From Allomyces macrogynus ATCC 38327 (taxonomy: Eukaryota; Blastocladiomycota; Blastocladiomycetes; Blastocladiales; Blastocladiaceae): a stretch of 64,000 nt of DNA. The DNA lies in NCBI GenBank assembly GCA_000151295.1, contig GG745367.1, positions 170,038 through 234,037 on the forward strand, read 5' to 3'. The notes under the pieces are model-generated. The model was not told where the DNA came from. It worked only from the letters and a program-made list of their open reading frames with translations, and searched no databases. The position numbers and the translations under genes were made by a program. Below, piece by piece: positions 34,301 to 44,329 of the stretch (position 1 is the first letter of the stretch; the number at the start of each line of letters is the position of its first letter).

Positions 34301-34531
34301 GTGCCGAGCACAACTTGCCGCAAACTGCCACGCGACGTGGACCTGTCACGCTCGCTCGAACCAGCACTCCGCTGCCGCCTGTTTCGCCATCAAATTTCCG
34401 CGCGACTTGACGCCCTCAAGTGACCAAATTGTACGGCTCTCGATACCAGATCGCACGCTCGTGCGCGCGGAACTGACCTCCCCCCCCCGTACACGCGTGC
34501 AGATCGTCCCACCGCCTGCCTGCCTCCCACC
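31313..34531. other. Long intergenic region between velvet and AP-1 gamma genes
   Basis: About 3.2 kb with no recognised gene. 31.3-32.6 kb is GC-rich with arginine-rich shadow frames. 33.4-34.1 kb is AT-richer and holds one small open frame listed separately. It should contain the velvet promoter (left) and the AP-1 gamma promoter (right). Confidence 0.4.
33432..33830 (+). CDS. Hypothetical small open frame
   Basis: ATG at 33432, 132 codons. The second half has a plausible helical composition (ELQTLIPSQTWLVETQLQLA, then ERLVLTFKRQQRRKFDW) and base use less GC-rich than neighbouring host genes. No family recognised, no partner gene, no clear intron. It may be a degraded mobile-element fragment or chance. 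Confidence 0.22.
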   Translation: MSGKEGPFRERYVADCHEGCALPRATWLWLSVASWPTSKRRRHRSPQGNSNQLQGWRAIIDTITACRAHLIELQTLIPSQTWLVETQLQLAERLVLTFKRQQRRKFDWTACCHATQIIDEAQDQDHNELPNP

Positions 34532-37357
34532 ATGGTCGTGCGGCTCAAGGAATTCATCAAGCAGATTCGCGCGTGCAAGACGGCTGCTGATGAGCGCGCC
34601 GTCGTTGCCAAGGAGTCGGCTGCGATTCGCACGCTGCTCAAGGAAGACTCGCCCGACCACCGGCACACCAATGTCGCCAAGCTGCTCTACATCCACATGC
34701 TTGGCTACCCGGCGCATTTTGGGCAAATGGAGTGCGTCAAGCTCGTCGCGTCGCCGCGGTTTGCCGATAAGCGTCTGGGCTACCTCGGCATCATGCTGCT
34801 GCTCGACGAGAACCAGGAGACGCTGACGCTTGTCACGAATTCGCTGAAAAAGTATGGTTACGATTGGTGGGTCGCGTAGAGTGGAAAAATCCGCGTTTCT
34901 CACCAGCGTTTGCTCGATAGCGACATGAACCACCCCAACATGTACGTCATTGGCCTCGCGCTCTGCACGCTCGGCAATATTTCGTCGGTCGCCATGTCGC
35001 GCGACTTGTGTCCCGAGGTGGAGAAGCTGCTCGCGAGCTCCAACAGTTACATTCGCAAAAAGGTACGCACACCTGCTGCCTTTTCAACTCCCCTCGTATT
35101 TTCTTCCGGTGCACATTCTCACCACATGTGCGACAACGATTAGGCCGCCCTCTGTGCGATCCGCATCATCCGCAAGGTCCCCGACCTGATGGAAGTCTTT
35201 ATCCCGCGCGTGCGGTCGATCTTGGGCGAGCGCAATCACGGCGCGCTGCTCACAGGCCTGACGCTCATTCAAGAAATGTGCACGCTCAACTCGGCCGTCT
35301 TGACGGAATTCCGCGCCACGGTGCCGGCTCTCGTCAAGCTGCTCAAACAGCTGATCACGACGGGCTACTCGCCCGAGCACGATGTCTCGGGCATCACCGA
35401 CCCCTTTTTGCAAGTCAAGATCCTGCGCCTGTTGCGGCAACTCGGCACGGGCGACGCGACCGCGTCGGAGCAAATGAACGACGTGCTCGCGCACGTGGCG
35501 ACCAACACGGACGGGTCCAAGAACGTCGGTAACGCCATCCTGTACGAGACGGTCTTGACGATTTTGGCGATTCAGGCCGAGCCGACGCTGCGTGTGCTTG
35601 CCATCAACATTCTCGGCAAGTTTTTGGCCAACAAGGACAACAATATTCGCTACGTTGCGCTGCAGACGCTCATCAAGACGATTGCCGTTGACGGTCAGGC
35701 CGTGCAGCGGCACCGCGCCACGGTCCTCGAGTGCTTGCGCGACGCCGACGTGTCGATTCGCCGCCGCGCCCTCGAACTCGCGTTTGCCCTGATCTACCCG
35801 CAGAACGTGCGTGTCATGACGCGTGAGCTGCTGGCGTTCCTCGAAGTCGCCGACGTCGAGTTCCGCGCGCCCATGGTTGCGCAAATCTGTGCGACGGCCG
35901 ACCGGTTCGCGCCCAACAAGCGGTGGCACCTCGACACGCTGATCCGCGTCATGAAACTCGCCGGCAACTATGTGCGCGAAGAGACGGTCGCACAGCTCGT
36001 GCGGCTCGCGACCAACGCGCCGGACCTGCAGGCCTACGGCGTGCACAAACTCTACTGGCTCGTCAAGGCCGATGCCGCGCAGGAAGGACTCGTGCACGCG
36101 GCCGTCTGGACGATGGGCGAGTTTGGCGACGTGCTCGTGTCGGGCGCCGGCGGTGCGGCCGCTGCGGCCCCCGCGACGGGTGAAGACCAGGACGACGAGC
36201 CCGCGTCGGGTCTGCTGACGGGCACCCCCGCCGCGGCGCCGACCGAGGCCGAGGTGATTGCCCTGCTCGAGTCGATTCTGATTGGCGCGTTTGTCACACA
36301 AACGACCAAGCAGTATGTCCTGACGGCATTGATGAAACTGTCGACGCGGTTCACGGGCGGCGCCGTCACGCAGGCGATTCAGACGCTCTTGCAGCGGTAC
36401 GCGACGTCGATGAACCTCGAGCTGCAGCAGCGGTCAGTTGAGTACACGCACATGTTTGACCTCGACCCGATGCTGCGCGCCGGGCTCTGGGAACGGATGC
36501 CCGTTCTCGAACTCAAAGAAGGGGACAAGTACGAGCAGAATGCCGCGCTCGCTGCCGAGGTGGGCGCCAAGCCGGCGTCGGCAGCCAAGGCCGCGTCCGC
36601 GGTCGACCCAATGGCGTCAGCCCTGCTCGACCTTGATGGCCTGAGCCTCGGTGGCGCGCCGGCGTCGCCCACACGCGGCGCTGCCGTGCCCGCGGGTAAC
36701 CCGCTCGATCTGATGGCCGATCTGTTCTCGAGTCCGGCACCGGCCATGGTGACGTCCGCCGCGGTGCCCGTCAAGTCCGCTGCGCCCGCGCAGGACCCGC
36801 TCGCCCTGCTCATGGGGCTTGGCGGTGGTGCGTCCGCGGCGCCGGCGCCGGCTCCGGCCGCCGCGGCTGCTCCTCGCGACCCGCTCGCGGACCTGCTGGG
36901 CGGTGGGATGCTGGGCTCGTCGAGTCCCGCTCCCGCACCCGCGGCCCCGGCGGCCCCAACCGCTGCCGCATCGGCGGGCGGTAACGGCGACTGGAACGTG
37001 GCGACGGTCGCGTACCAGTCGTCCGACCTTGTCGTGCACCTGTCGCCGACCAAGGTCACGTCGGCCGACGGCGCGCAGTCACTCGTGCAGGTGCAGGCCG
37101 TGCTCGCGCACACCGGGCAGCATGGGGACACCGTTTCGGACATGCAGTTGCTGGTCGCGGTGCCCAAGACGCACAAGATCCAGTTGGCGCCCATGTCGAG
37201 CACGACGGTCGCGCCGGGCGGGACGGCGACACAGGCGTTCCGGATCTTGAACCCAGAGAACAAGCCGATCAAGTTGCGGCTCAAGGTCGTGTATACAGTT
37301 GGCGCGCGGAAAGTGGATGAGGTGGTCGAGTTCAAGTTTGCCGACTCGGTGCTGTGA
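34532..37357 (+). CDS. AP-1 adaptor complex subunit gamma (gamma-adaptin)
   Basis: Three exons: 34532-34851, 34921-35062, 35144-37357; donors GTATGG and GTACGC; phases agree; 891 residues. Large subunit of the clathrin adaptor AP-1 at the trans-Golgi network and endosomes. Seen: the adaptin trunk start ([30 protein letters not shown]), NSLKN joined to [20 protein letters not shown] across intron 1, [15 protein letters not shown] after intron 2, [20 protein letters not shown] and [16 protein letters not shown] flexible Ala/Pro-rich hinge (about 36600-36990) with DLL/DLM-type acidic-leucine motifs that could bind clathrin leads to a C-terminal gamma-ear domain (about 37000-37357; [20 protein letters not shown]). 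Overall order matches AP-1 gamma rather than AP-2 alpha. Confidence 0.95.
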
Positions 37358-37738
37358 GAGGAGCACTGCTCGACGCGACGCGGCCTGATCTCGCTCGCGC
37401 GCTTCTGGAAACATGGCGCAATGTTGTCCCCGTCTGCTGATTCTTTGTCGGTTTGGTTTGCGGGACGCGAGAGATTCGACTTGGTGCCCAACCGTGGTGC
37501 CCTAAATTTGATCAAAATTCATTTTACTCTCACTGCTTTTGCCCCGACCTTGGAGACGCAAGTCGAAGGGTTCCTCCTCCTTCTCCTCCTCCTCCTTGCA
37601 CGCGCACCTCATGGCGCGATGCGTCAAGTTTTCCCCAACGATTCAGTGCAGCGGTGCAGCAAATGCCATCTACGAGTCCCATCCCAATCGTTCTCTAGTC
37701 GGCTGTGCAAAGTCCCTTCACCCCTTCTCATGCCATCA
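37358..37738. other. Convergent intergenic region
   Basis: About 380 bp between the stop codons of gamma-adaptin and the Kv channel; presumably two 3' UTRs. Nothing else recognised. Confidence 0.4.
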
Positions 37739-40700
37739 CTATCTCTCCCGCCCCGTAAACGACGGCCGACGTCGGCCCAAACTTCCTAACATCCCATTCC
37801 ACCGCCCACCCCCACCACCCCCATCCTCCGCGCCGCCTCCCGGTGGCGCCCCCGGCGGCGGCGCGACCGACCCCGTTGACCCTTGCCGCGACGGTGCGCG
37901 GCTGCCCGTCGCCCCACCCAACGTCGGCGCGAGCGCGCCACCCGGACCCGACGCCGGCGGCCCCGCCCCAAGCAAATTCACAAACGACCTGGACCCTGGC
38001 GGCGGCGGCGGCGGCTGCGCGTTCGACGACCGCCGGCGCATCGCAAGCACTTGCCGTTTCAAATCGCGGTTCTGCGCGCGCGTCCGGTCATGGTCCGCAT
38101 TCAGTGCCGCCGCATGCCGTGCAGCCATCGCGCGCAATTCCCCCACGAGCGCGCCGAGATCTTCGACTTGCACACGCACCGTATCGAGTTCCCGCGCGGC
38201 GCGGTCAAAGCACTGTTCGAGAATCAAGAGCGTCGCGTGCGTTTGGTCGGACGTGGCGACGTCGTCGTCACTGTCAAGCACGTCCGCCGTGGCGGCGGGT
38301 TGGAGCGCAGAGCCGGTTGACATGCGCCGTGCTGGACCCGAGGGCGGTTCGTCCGGGTCGCGCACGATTCGGGTTGGGCCACCGGGGAGCCACGTGTTGC
38401 TTGGTGCGACGGCGGTCGTGGGTGAGCCAATGTCCGAGTTGGGGCGAGGCAGGTTGTGCAGGCTGGGTGCCGTGGCTTTCAGGGATTGCGCGAGGTCTCG
38501 GATGGACCCGGTGAAGTTGATCGACGACGCGACGCTCGCGGCGAGTTTGCCGCCGAGGAGACGGCCGGGGGACGCGTCTAGTGCGGCAGCGGCGGCGGCG
38601 GCAGCCGCGTCGCGCTCGGCGCGCCGTTCGCGGAGCTTGTGGGCCACGGCTTTCATGGTGGCTTGGTGCTGGCGGTGTTCCTTATGAGGGTGTGCCATGC
38701 GGCGTGAGGTACGTGGTGGAGAAGCACATGGTAGGGTGAAGGAAAGGAGACGCACTCGGTACACGTCGGCGAGCGACTGGCTGAAGATGGTGATCGGGAA
38801 CGAGAACATCATGACGGCGCACTTAACAACGGTTGGCCGTCCCTGGTCAGTGCATGTCTCCGCGTCGGGATGCCGTGCGAAAGAAGCGTACCAGCATCGT
38901 GACGGCCGCAACGAGCTTACCGTAGACCGTTTTCGGAACCACGTCGCCGTACCCCGTCGTTCTAGCGTGGGCCAACGTCATTAAAGCGGTGGCCTCGTCG
39001 TGCTGGAAGTGGATGAGCAGGGTGCGTACGTGATGGTCACAATGCACCACCACATTCCGTCCAAGATGCTAAACGCGCCGTCGAGGAGGGTCAGTAACGA
39101 TGCGCTGTGTTGTGATGCAACCGAGACCAACGTCAAGTCGGACAAGCGTGCCTCTGGAAAGCACAATTCACGCCGACCAAATTCTCGGGCCACGTATAAA
39201 CGAGCACGCCGCGGTCATCGTACGCGCACGCCTGCGACTCGGCAAAGAAGATCAAGCTCGAGAAAAAGGCCAGCGCGAGCGCGAAAATGAAGAGCAGCAT
39301 CAATATCCCGTCGCGCGATTTCCGGAACGCGCGGTAAGCGAGCCGCAGCTGCTTCGAGTGCCGAATCACCTTGAACAGGCGCAGGACGCGGCCGAGCGTC
39401 AGGATCCGCCACGCGCCAATCACCGTGCTTTGGCCAGATCTGCCGGGTGACATGACGGCTGCGGTTGGGCCGCCGAGCGACAGGCCGAGCCAGAAGGGGA
39501 GCAGCGCGAGCCCGTCGGTCCAGTTGAGGATCGAGGAGAGGAAGGCGCGCGCGTTGGTGGAGGGCCAGGTAACGATGCGCAGCACGTATTCGGCCGTGAA
39601 GAAGATGGACGTGACGAGCTCGAGCGTGTAGAGGATCTGTTGCCGTGCCGGGTTGGTACTCGCAGCCGAGTCCGACTCTGAGGTCGAGATGCACGTCAGC
39701 CATGGTGAACATTTAAATGGTGAACAAAACGACGAGTGGAGATGATAACGCAACCTGCAACCATGAGGCACACGGAGAGCATGACAGTCGCAAGAAATAG
39801 CCAGCTGAAGACCATCCCGACCTAGAGCGAGACGCTGTCATGCTTTGTCAGAAAAGACAGCAATCGTAAACTATAGCGTACCTGGGACGCTGACGGTTTC
39901 GTCAAGATCTTGTGCACCGTCAAGCGCCACGCCCGGACGCGCGCGGCCCATGGATCGTGCAGGGGATCATTTCGTCTCGCTCTTGGCCCAGACCCTGCCA
40001 GAGGCGGCCACGTCGGCAGGTCCATCAAGTCGCGCCCCGTCGCAATACTCCAATTACTCAACCCCATCCCCGGCACGGTCATCATTGACTTGCCCGCGAC
40101 CGCCTCTGCGGCTTTCGACAGCGTTCCGGTCACGGCCTCGCGCGCCGCGACAAACATGGACGATGCCGACGACGTCGACGACGACCGGCGCCTTCCTCGC
40201 GCCGTGAGCCGGCCCGCTTCCGGAATGTGCAGAATCGCCGCCGACGCCGACGCCGACATGTCGAGCTGTGCCGGTGCGGGTGGTGGTGGTGCGCGCGGTG
40301 GCGGCGGCGGTAAAATCGTCGTCGAGTCGGCGAGCGGTGACCTGGACGGCAATTGCGCTCCGGTGCGGATCGCGTCGTTTGAGATGTCAAGGTCCATGGC
40401 CGTCTGCGAGTTGGACGCGGACGTGCCGATGATGGCCGGCAGTGTGTGCGGGAACGGGAGAGCCTGTGACGCACTTGCACTCGACCGGAGCTCCGACGCG
40501 GACCGTGCACCTGCCGCGTGAGCCAGGGCGGCATTGAGCAGGGGCGAGGGCGACGGCGAGCGTGATGCAGGTGCTTGCGTCGCGGAGGGTGAGGCATTCG
40601 TGTCCGGTGGCGGCGCGGGGAGCGGCGGCGAGCCAGATCGTGCAGGCGAAGTACTGGAGGGGCCGTGGGACGAGCTTGCGGACCAGCCGGCGGGTGCGGT

Positions 40701-40847
40701 TGGGTGGATGCGCGGCGCGCGCATGGTGCAGCAGCTGGCGCGAAGGGCGAAGAGAAGGATGGCGAGACAGAGGTCGGGACAGTGGTGCAGTTGCCGCGAA
40801 GCACGGGTGCTGCCACGCGGGCGGGTGCGAGATGGCGGAGCTGTCAT
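37739..40847 (-). CDS. Voltage-gated (Kv-type) potassium channel
   Basis: Seven exons: 40847-39882, 39821-39755, 39677-39194, 39104-39030, 38961-38892, 38821-38756, 38680-37739; all phases agree; 889 residues. An ATG at 40724 is an alternative start. N-terminal about 300 residues are Ser/Pro-rich. Seen: S1 (VFSWLFLATVMLSVCLMVA), S2-S3 (TLELVTSIFFTAEYVLRIV), a charged S4 (WRILTLGRVLRLFKVIRHSK) and S5 (GILMLLFIFALALAFFSSLI). The pore helix (FSILDGMWWCIVTIT) joins the selectivity filter TTGYGDVVP across an intron. S6 (AAVTML joined to CAVMMFSFPITIFSQSL) carries a Pro-Ile-Thr gate motif, where animal Kv channels have PVP. The C-terminal tail is long, with a helical and a Pro/Gly-rich part. The channel is K+-selective by its GYGD filter. 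The boundary between exons 3 and 4 is the least certain. Confidence 0.88.
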
Positions 40848-41114
40848 CACAACCTGGCTCAGAGGAGAAGGCCCAGGCCGCCAGAGCTTTGCGCATCATC
40901 TCGGGCGCGCACCGCGTGAACAACCGCAAACCGCAGACCGCAGACCGCAGTGACTCAGGTTTCAAAGGCACTTGCCGGAACCTGCAATGGCATTCTCACA
41001 CTGCGCTCACTCTCAACTTCTCCGGTCCAAACGTGCAGGCATGTGCACCGACAACCGACCTTGGCTTGCTACACGACGCGCACTCGCCCCATATCATCTC
41101 CTCTTCAACGCACC

Positions 41115-42187
41115 ATGCCGCCGCCCGACCCATCCCAGACCACGACCGCCCCCATGCGCGGCATTACGCTTTACTTTGACCCAGGCCCGGCCAAAGTGCG
41201 GTCGCGATACGGCTGGGCGGGCAAGTTCATGCCGGGCCACTGCTTTTTGTGCACGGCGTGCCTGTCGGCCGAGCTTGCCGAGTACCCGTGCCCGCGCTTG
41301 GCGCAGGGCCAAAACTGCCCTATTGCCAAGGAACTGTCCAATTCGAGCCGGTCGAGTAGTACGTTGTCGATGAGACATGGGCGCGTCGACGGTCTGGGAC
41401 GCTCACTGCATGTGCATACGACAGGTGTGCGCGTAAGTCTAGCCACCACAGGTCCTGCGTGCCGCGCGTTGCTCGCCGAGTCGCCGCACTGGAGCGCGGC
41501 CGAAAAGCATGTGCGCAAGACGTTGGGCGAGAATGAAGCGTTTGCCGTGGTCCTGTGCAGGCGGTTTTGTTTGGGACGGTGGCGCGCAGCAGTGGCCGAG
41601 TACGTGTTGACTGATTTGTTGAGGCAGTTGAAGGGGAGACTCACGGCTGCCATGTGTACCTAGAGACGAGGGTGGGGATAAATCGCACGGCGAGAGTGCG
41701 GCTGGCCCGGTCGTACCAACGCCGCCCTCGTCCGCGTCGTCGACGCTTTTTCCCGTGGCTGTGCCCGAATCGGCCACTCGGCTCAAAAGTGCGCCGTTTC
41801 CCTCCTGCTTCTTGTCCTCTTCAATCCATCAGCGTCCCATTTTCTCACCATTCACCCTGCCCGACCAAAGACCCCGCACCACCACGTCGCCGTCGCGCGC
41901 GAGACGTTGACCGCTCAGCTGATCTCGCACCGGCCGAGAAACGCGCGCGGTTCATGAGCCCAGACCACACGAATCCGTTACCACAATCGTCCCCATCTTT
42001 CTCCACCCCCTCGGCGTCGTCCCCGTTGATTGCGCTGGCCATTGGTCACATGCAGCTGCAGGCGAGAATGGCGCACTTGGAAATGCTGCGCACGCGGCTC
42101 GCGACGCGTGAGCGGATGCATGCGCTCGGGTATTCCAAGGAAGAGATTGATCGCGCGTTGGCCGATTCTGCGGCGCAGGGCGGTTGA
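41115..42187 (+). CDS. Tandem three-exon family, copy 3 (only intact frame)
   Basis: Exons 41115-41358, 41425-41599, 41833-42187; donors GTACGT and GTACGT; phase 1 then phase 2; 257 residues. No family recognised. Exon 1: MPPPDPSQTT, then GITLYFDPG, RYGWAGKFMPGHCFLCTACL, EYPCPR and GQNCP, a cysteine pattern that could bind zinc. Exon 2: VRVSLATTGPACRALLAESP, HVRKTLGENEAFAVVLCRRF, RWRAAVA. Exon 3: Pro/Arg-rich, then SSPLIALAIGHMQLQARMAH, RLATRERMHALGYSKEEIDR and ALADSAAQGG. Exon 3 could be read as a separate gene from the ATG at 41954. However, similarity to the other copies begins well before that ATG where the frame has none, and splice phases match in all copies, so I treat the parts as one gene. 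The closing helix faintly recalls UBA-like domains; that is not a firm call. Confidence 0.6.
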
Positions 42188-42470
42188 AGGAATGTTGTGT
42201 GTGGGTTTGCTGTTGAGCGGAATGAGGTACATCCGGGTCGTCACGTCGTCTTGGACAGTGCAGCTCATCGATCGCGTCTGGTTGACATGCTTGCCACCGC
42301 TCTCTTTCGCACCTGTATTTATTGTCAATATGTTCCCTGGACGACTCACATGATGATGCCGCTCATGAAGGGGCCTTTGCTTTGGAGGCCACGGTTCTTG
42401 CAAGCTGTTCGAGATTGTAAATAGCCTGCAATTACTGCTCGCCTCGTTCGTCCTCGTTTCGCGGCCTCTG

Positions 42471-42488
42471 GGGGGGGGGGGGGGGGGG
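42471..42488. repeat. Poly-G tract between family copies
   Basis: A run of about 18 G (one C nearby) lies between copies 3 and 4. A run of about 16-17 C at 1,020-1,036 lies between copies 1 and 2, which is the same relative position and orientation when read on their coding strand. Flanking spacer sequence is otherwise not obviously alike. Confidence 0.6.
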
Positions 42489-42671
42489 CGGCTCATAAAT
42501 GTTTTTATTGCGACCAGGATTACCCTTGGCACCACTGACTCCCGCCGACGGCCTCCGTCGCAACTCTCCCCAAGCGCGCTCAAATTCTTTCAACCACTCC
42601 ATGATCAGCTCAATCACACTGCCCGCTATGACCCGATCACGACCACCGTCTGCCGCTGCAGTCCACTCCCA

Positions 42672-43616
42672 ATGAAGCTCTAATTTGACCCGGCCTCACC
42701 GTGGGTGCGGGCGCGGTACAAGTGGGAGGGCAAGTACATGCCCGGCAATTGCTTCCTATGCGCCGCGTGCCTGTCGGGCGAGACCGCCGAGTTCCCGTGC
42801 CCGCGCGGCCGCAAGTGCTCGATCGTGTGGAAACCGACCAACAAAAAACGGTCCATCAGTACGCAAGTCTGACCGTCTGGGTGCCGTGTGGCGGATGGCG
42901 AGCCTCACCCGTGGCCACGTCGCTAGGCGTGTGCGTCGGTCTTGCCGGAATCAAGGGCACACGTCGATGCCACGCGTTGCTCGCCAAATCTCTGTACTGG
43001 ACCGCGGCCATCGCGGACGCGGGGCAAACACTCGGCAAGGATGCGGCGTTTGGGATCATGTTGTGCATAAAGGTGTGTCGTGCGTGGTGGCGTAAGGCCG
43101 TGGCCGAGTACGTTACCTTTGTTTGTCTTTAGCGCGCGCGTACGGTCGAGAGAGAATGAAGCTCACTTCGATGGTGATAGCGATGCTATGAGTACCTCCA
43201 GGTCCGACGACGACAACGTGCCTGTATCGCCGCCACCATTGTCGTCGTCGGCACGTTCTCCCGGCGTGGAGCCCAACACGCGGGCACCGCAATTGCGGGC
43301 CGTGAACCCACCACCAGCACCACGTCGCCATCGCCGGCATCGCGTCAGCAAAGTTGAACTTGCTTTGGAAACGAAGCGCATCCGCACGGACCCGCCACCA
43401 CCGCTGCCTCCTAACGCTTCATCCTCGCCGTGGCTCGCTCTCGCGACGGGTTATATGCAGATGCAGGCCGAGATGGCGCAAACGGCGGCCCTGCGCGCAC
43501 GGCTCGCCGAGCGCGAACGCATGCATGCGCTCGGGTATACCAAGGAACAGATGGATCACGCGTTGACTGTCGGGCTCTCGGAGGCAGCAGTTCCTGGCGC
43601 TGGCGCGTCCAGGTGA
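42672..43616 (+). pseudogene. Tandem three-exon family, copy 4 (nonsense codon in exon 1)
   Basis: Direct tandem neighbour of copy 3, same strand. Exons 42672-42858, 42927-43107, 43181-43616 with the same phases (1, then 2) and donors GTACGC and GTACGT. Exon 1 reads MKL, then TAA (42681-42683) exactly where Tyr stands in the LYFDPG motif, then continues in frame with RARYKWEGKYMPGNCFLCAA and FPCPRGRKC. Exon 2 has ALLAKSLYWTAA, TLGKDAAFGIMLC and WWRKAVA. Exon 3 starts acidic (DAMSTSRSDDDNVPVS) and carries KRIRTDP, SSPWLALATGYMQMQAEMAQ, RLAERERMHALGYTKEQMDH. Apart from the stop the frame is complete (267 codons), so inactivation would be recent, or translation could restart at a downstream Met. 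A G-run precedes it (about 42,471-42,488). Confidence 0.6.
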
Positions 43617-44329
43617 TTGATGCGCGGGGTGCGAGAGACGGTGTGGATCGGGTGGTGGGGCCATGGAGGAACAACAGCAGCATAATTTTTATCTGGTTTT
43701 GTATGATTTCCTTGCCGCATCGTGGATCATGGAGCAGAGCCAGAGTACGACGATAGCGACTTGCGAGGATGACCACAACGACACCCACCCTGTGAAACGT
43801 CCAGGGCGACACGCCCGATGCAAGCGGACTGACGTGTGCACCACTTTCTGCGTTTGCCGTTGTGCTGTTACTGTTGCCGCTCCTTGTCGCTCTTCCTTCC
43901 ACTCCCCCACCGACACCGTCGTGCGAATCCTCGCTCGAGCGCAACGCGACGGTGACCGGGACCAATCTCCACCACCTGAACGATCCGACACCCTCCTCCT
44001 TGAAGGCGAAGGATTGGGATGTAGAAAGACGTGGTCGACACTTGCGTGCGCTCTGGCGAAAGGAGTGAAATGTGAGACGAGCCAGCGTTCTGTATGACAG
44101 TGGCAATACGATTGCATCCCCAGCCAGGGTCGATCGGTGCGCATTGTGGATGAAAATTAGGCGCAACAGGTCTCCCGTTTGCTTCGTCTTGGTAATCAAT
44201 GCATTTTCGTTGTGACAACCCATGCATGTCGGCAGCGCATATGAGTGGGAAAACTGAATAATACCAGCAGGAAACGAACAAAATATGGCGCAAATAGGAC
44301 GGCCCGACCTTGAATCTCCTCTACATAGG

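Noticed and set aside
41954..42187. Exon 3 of family copy 3 as a separate small gene
   Set aside because: Possible, but similarity to other copies extends upstream of this ATG and the splice phase to exon 2 fits in all copies, so a single gene is the better model.
42685..43095. 136-codon frame starting in family copy 4
   Set aside because: It lies in the wrong phase relative to the conserved family protein.
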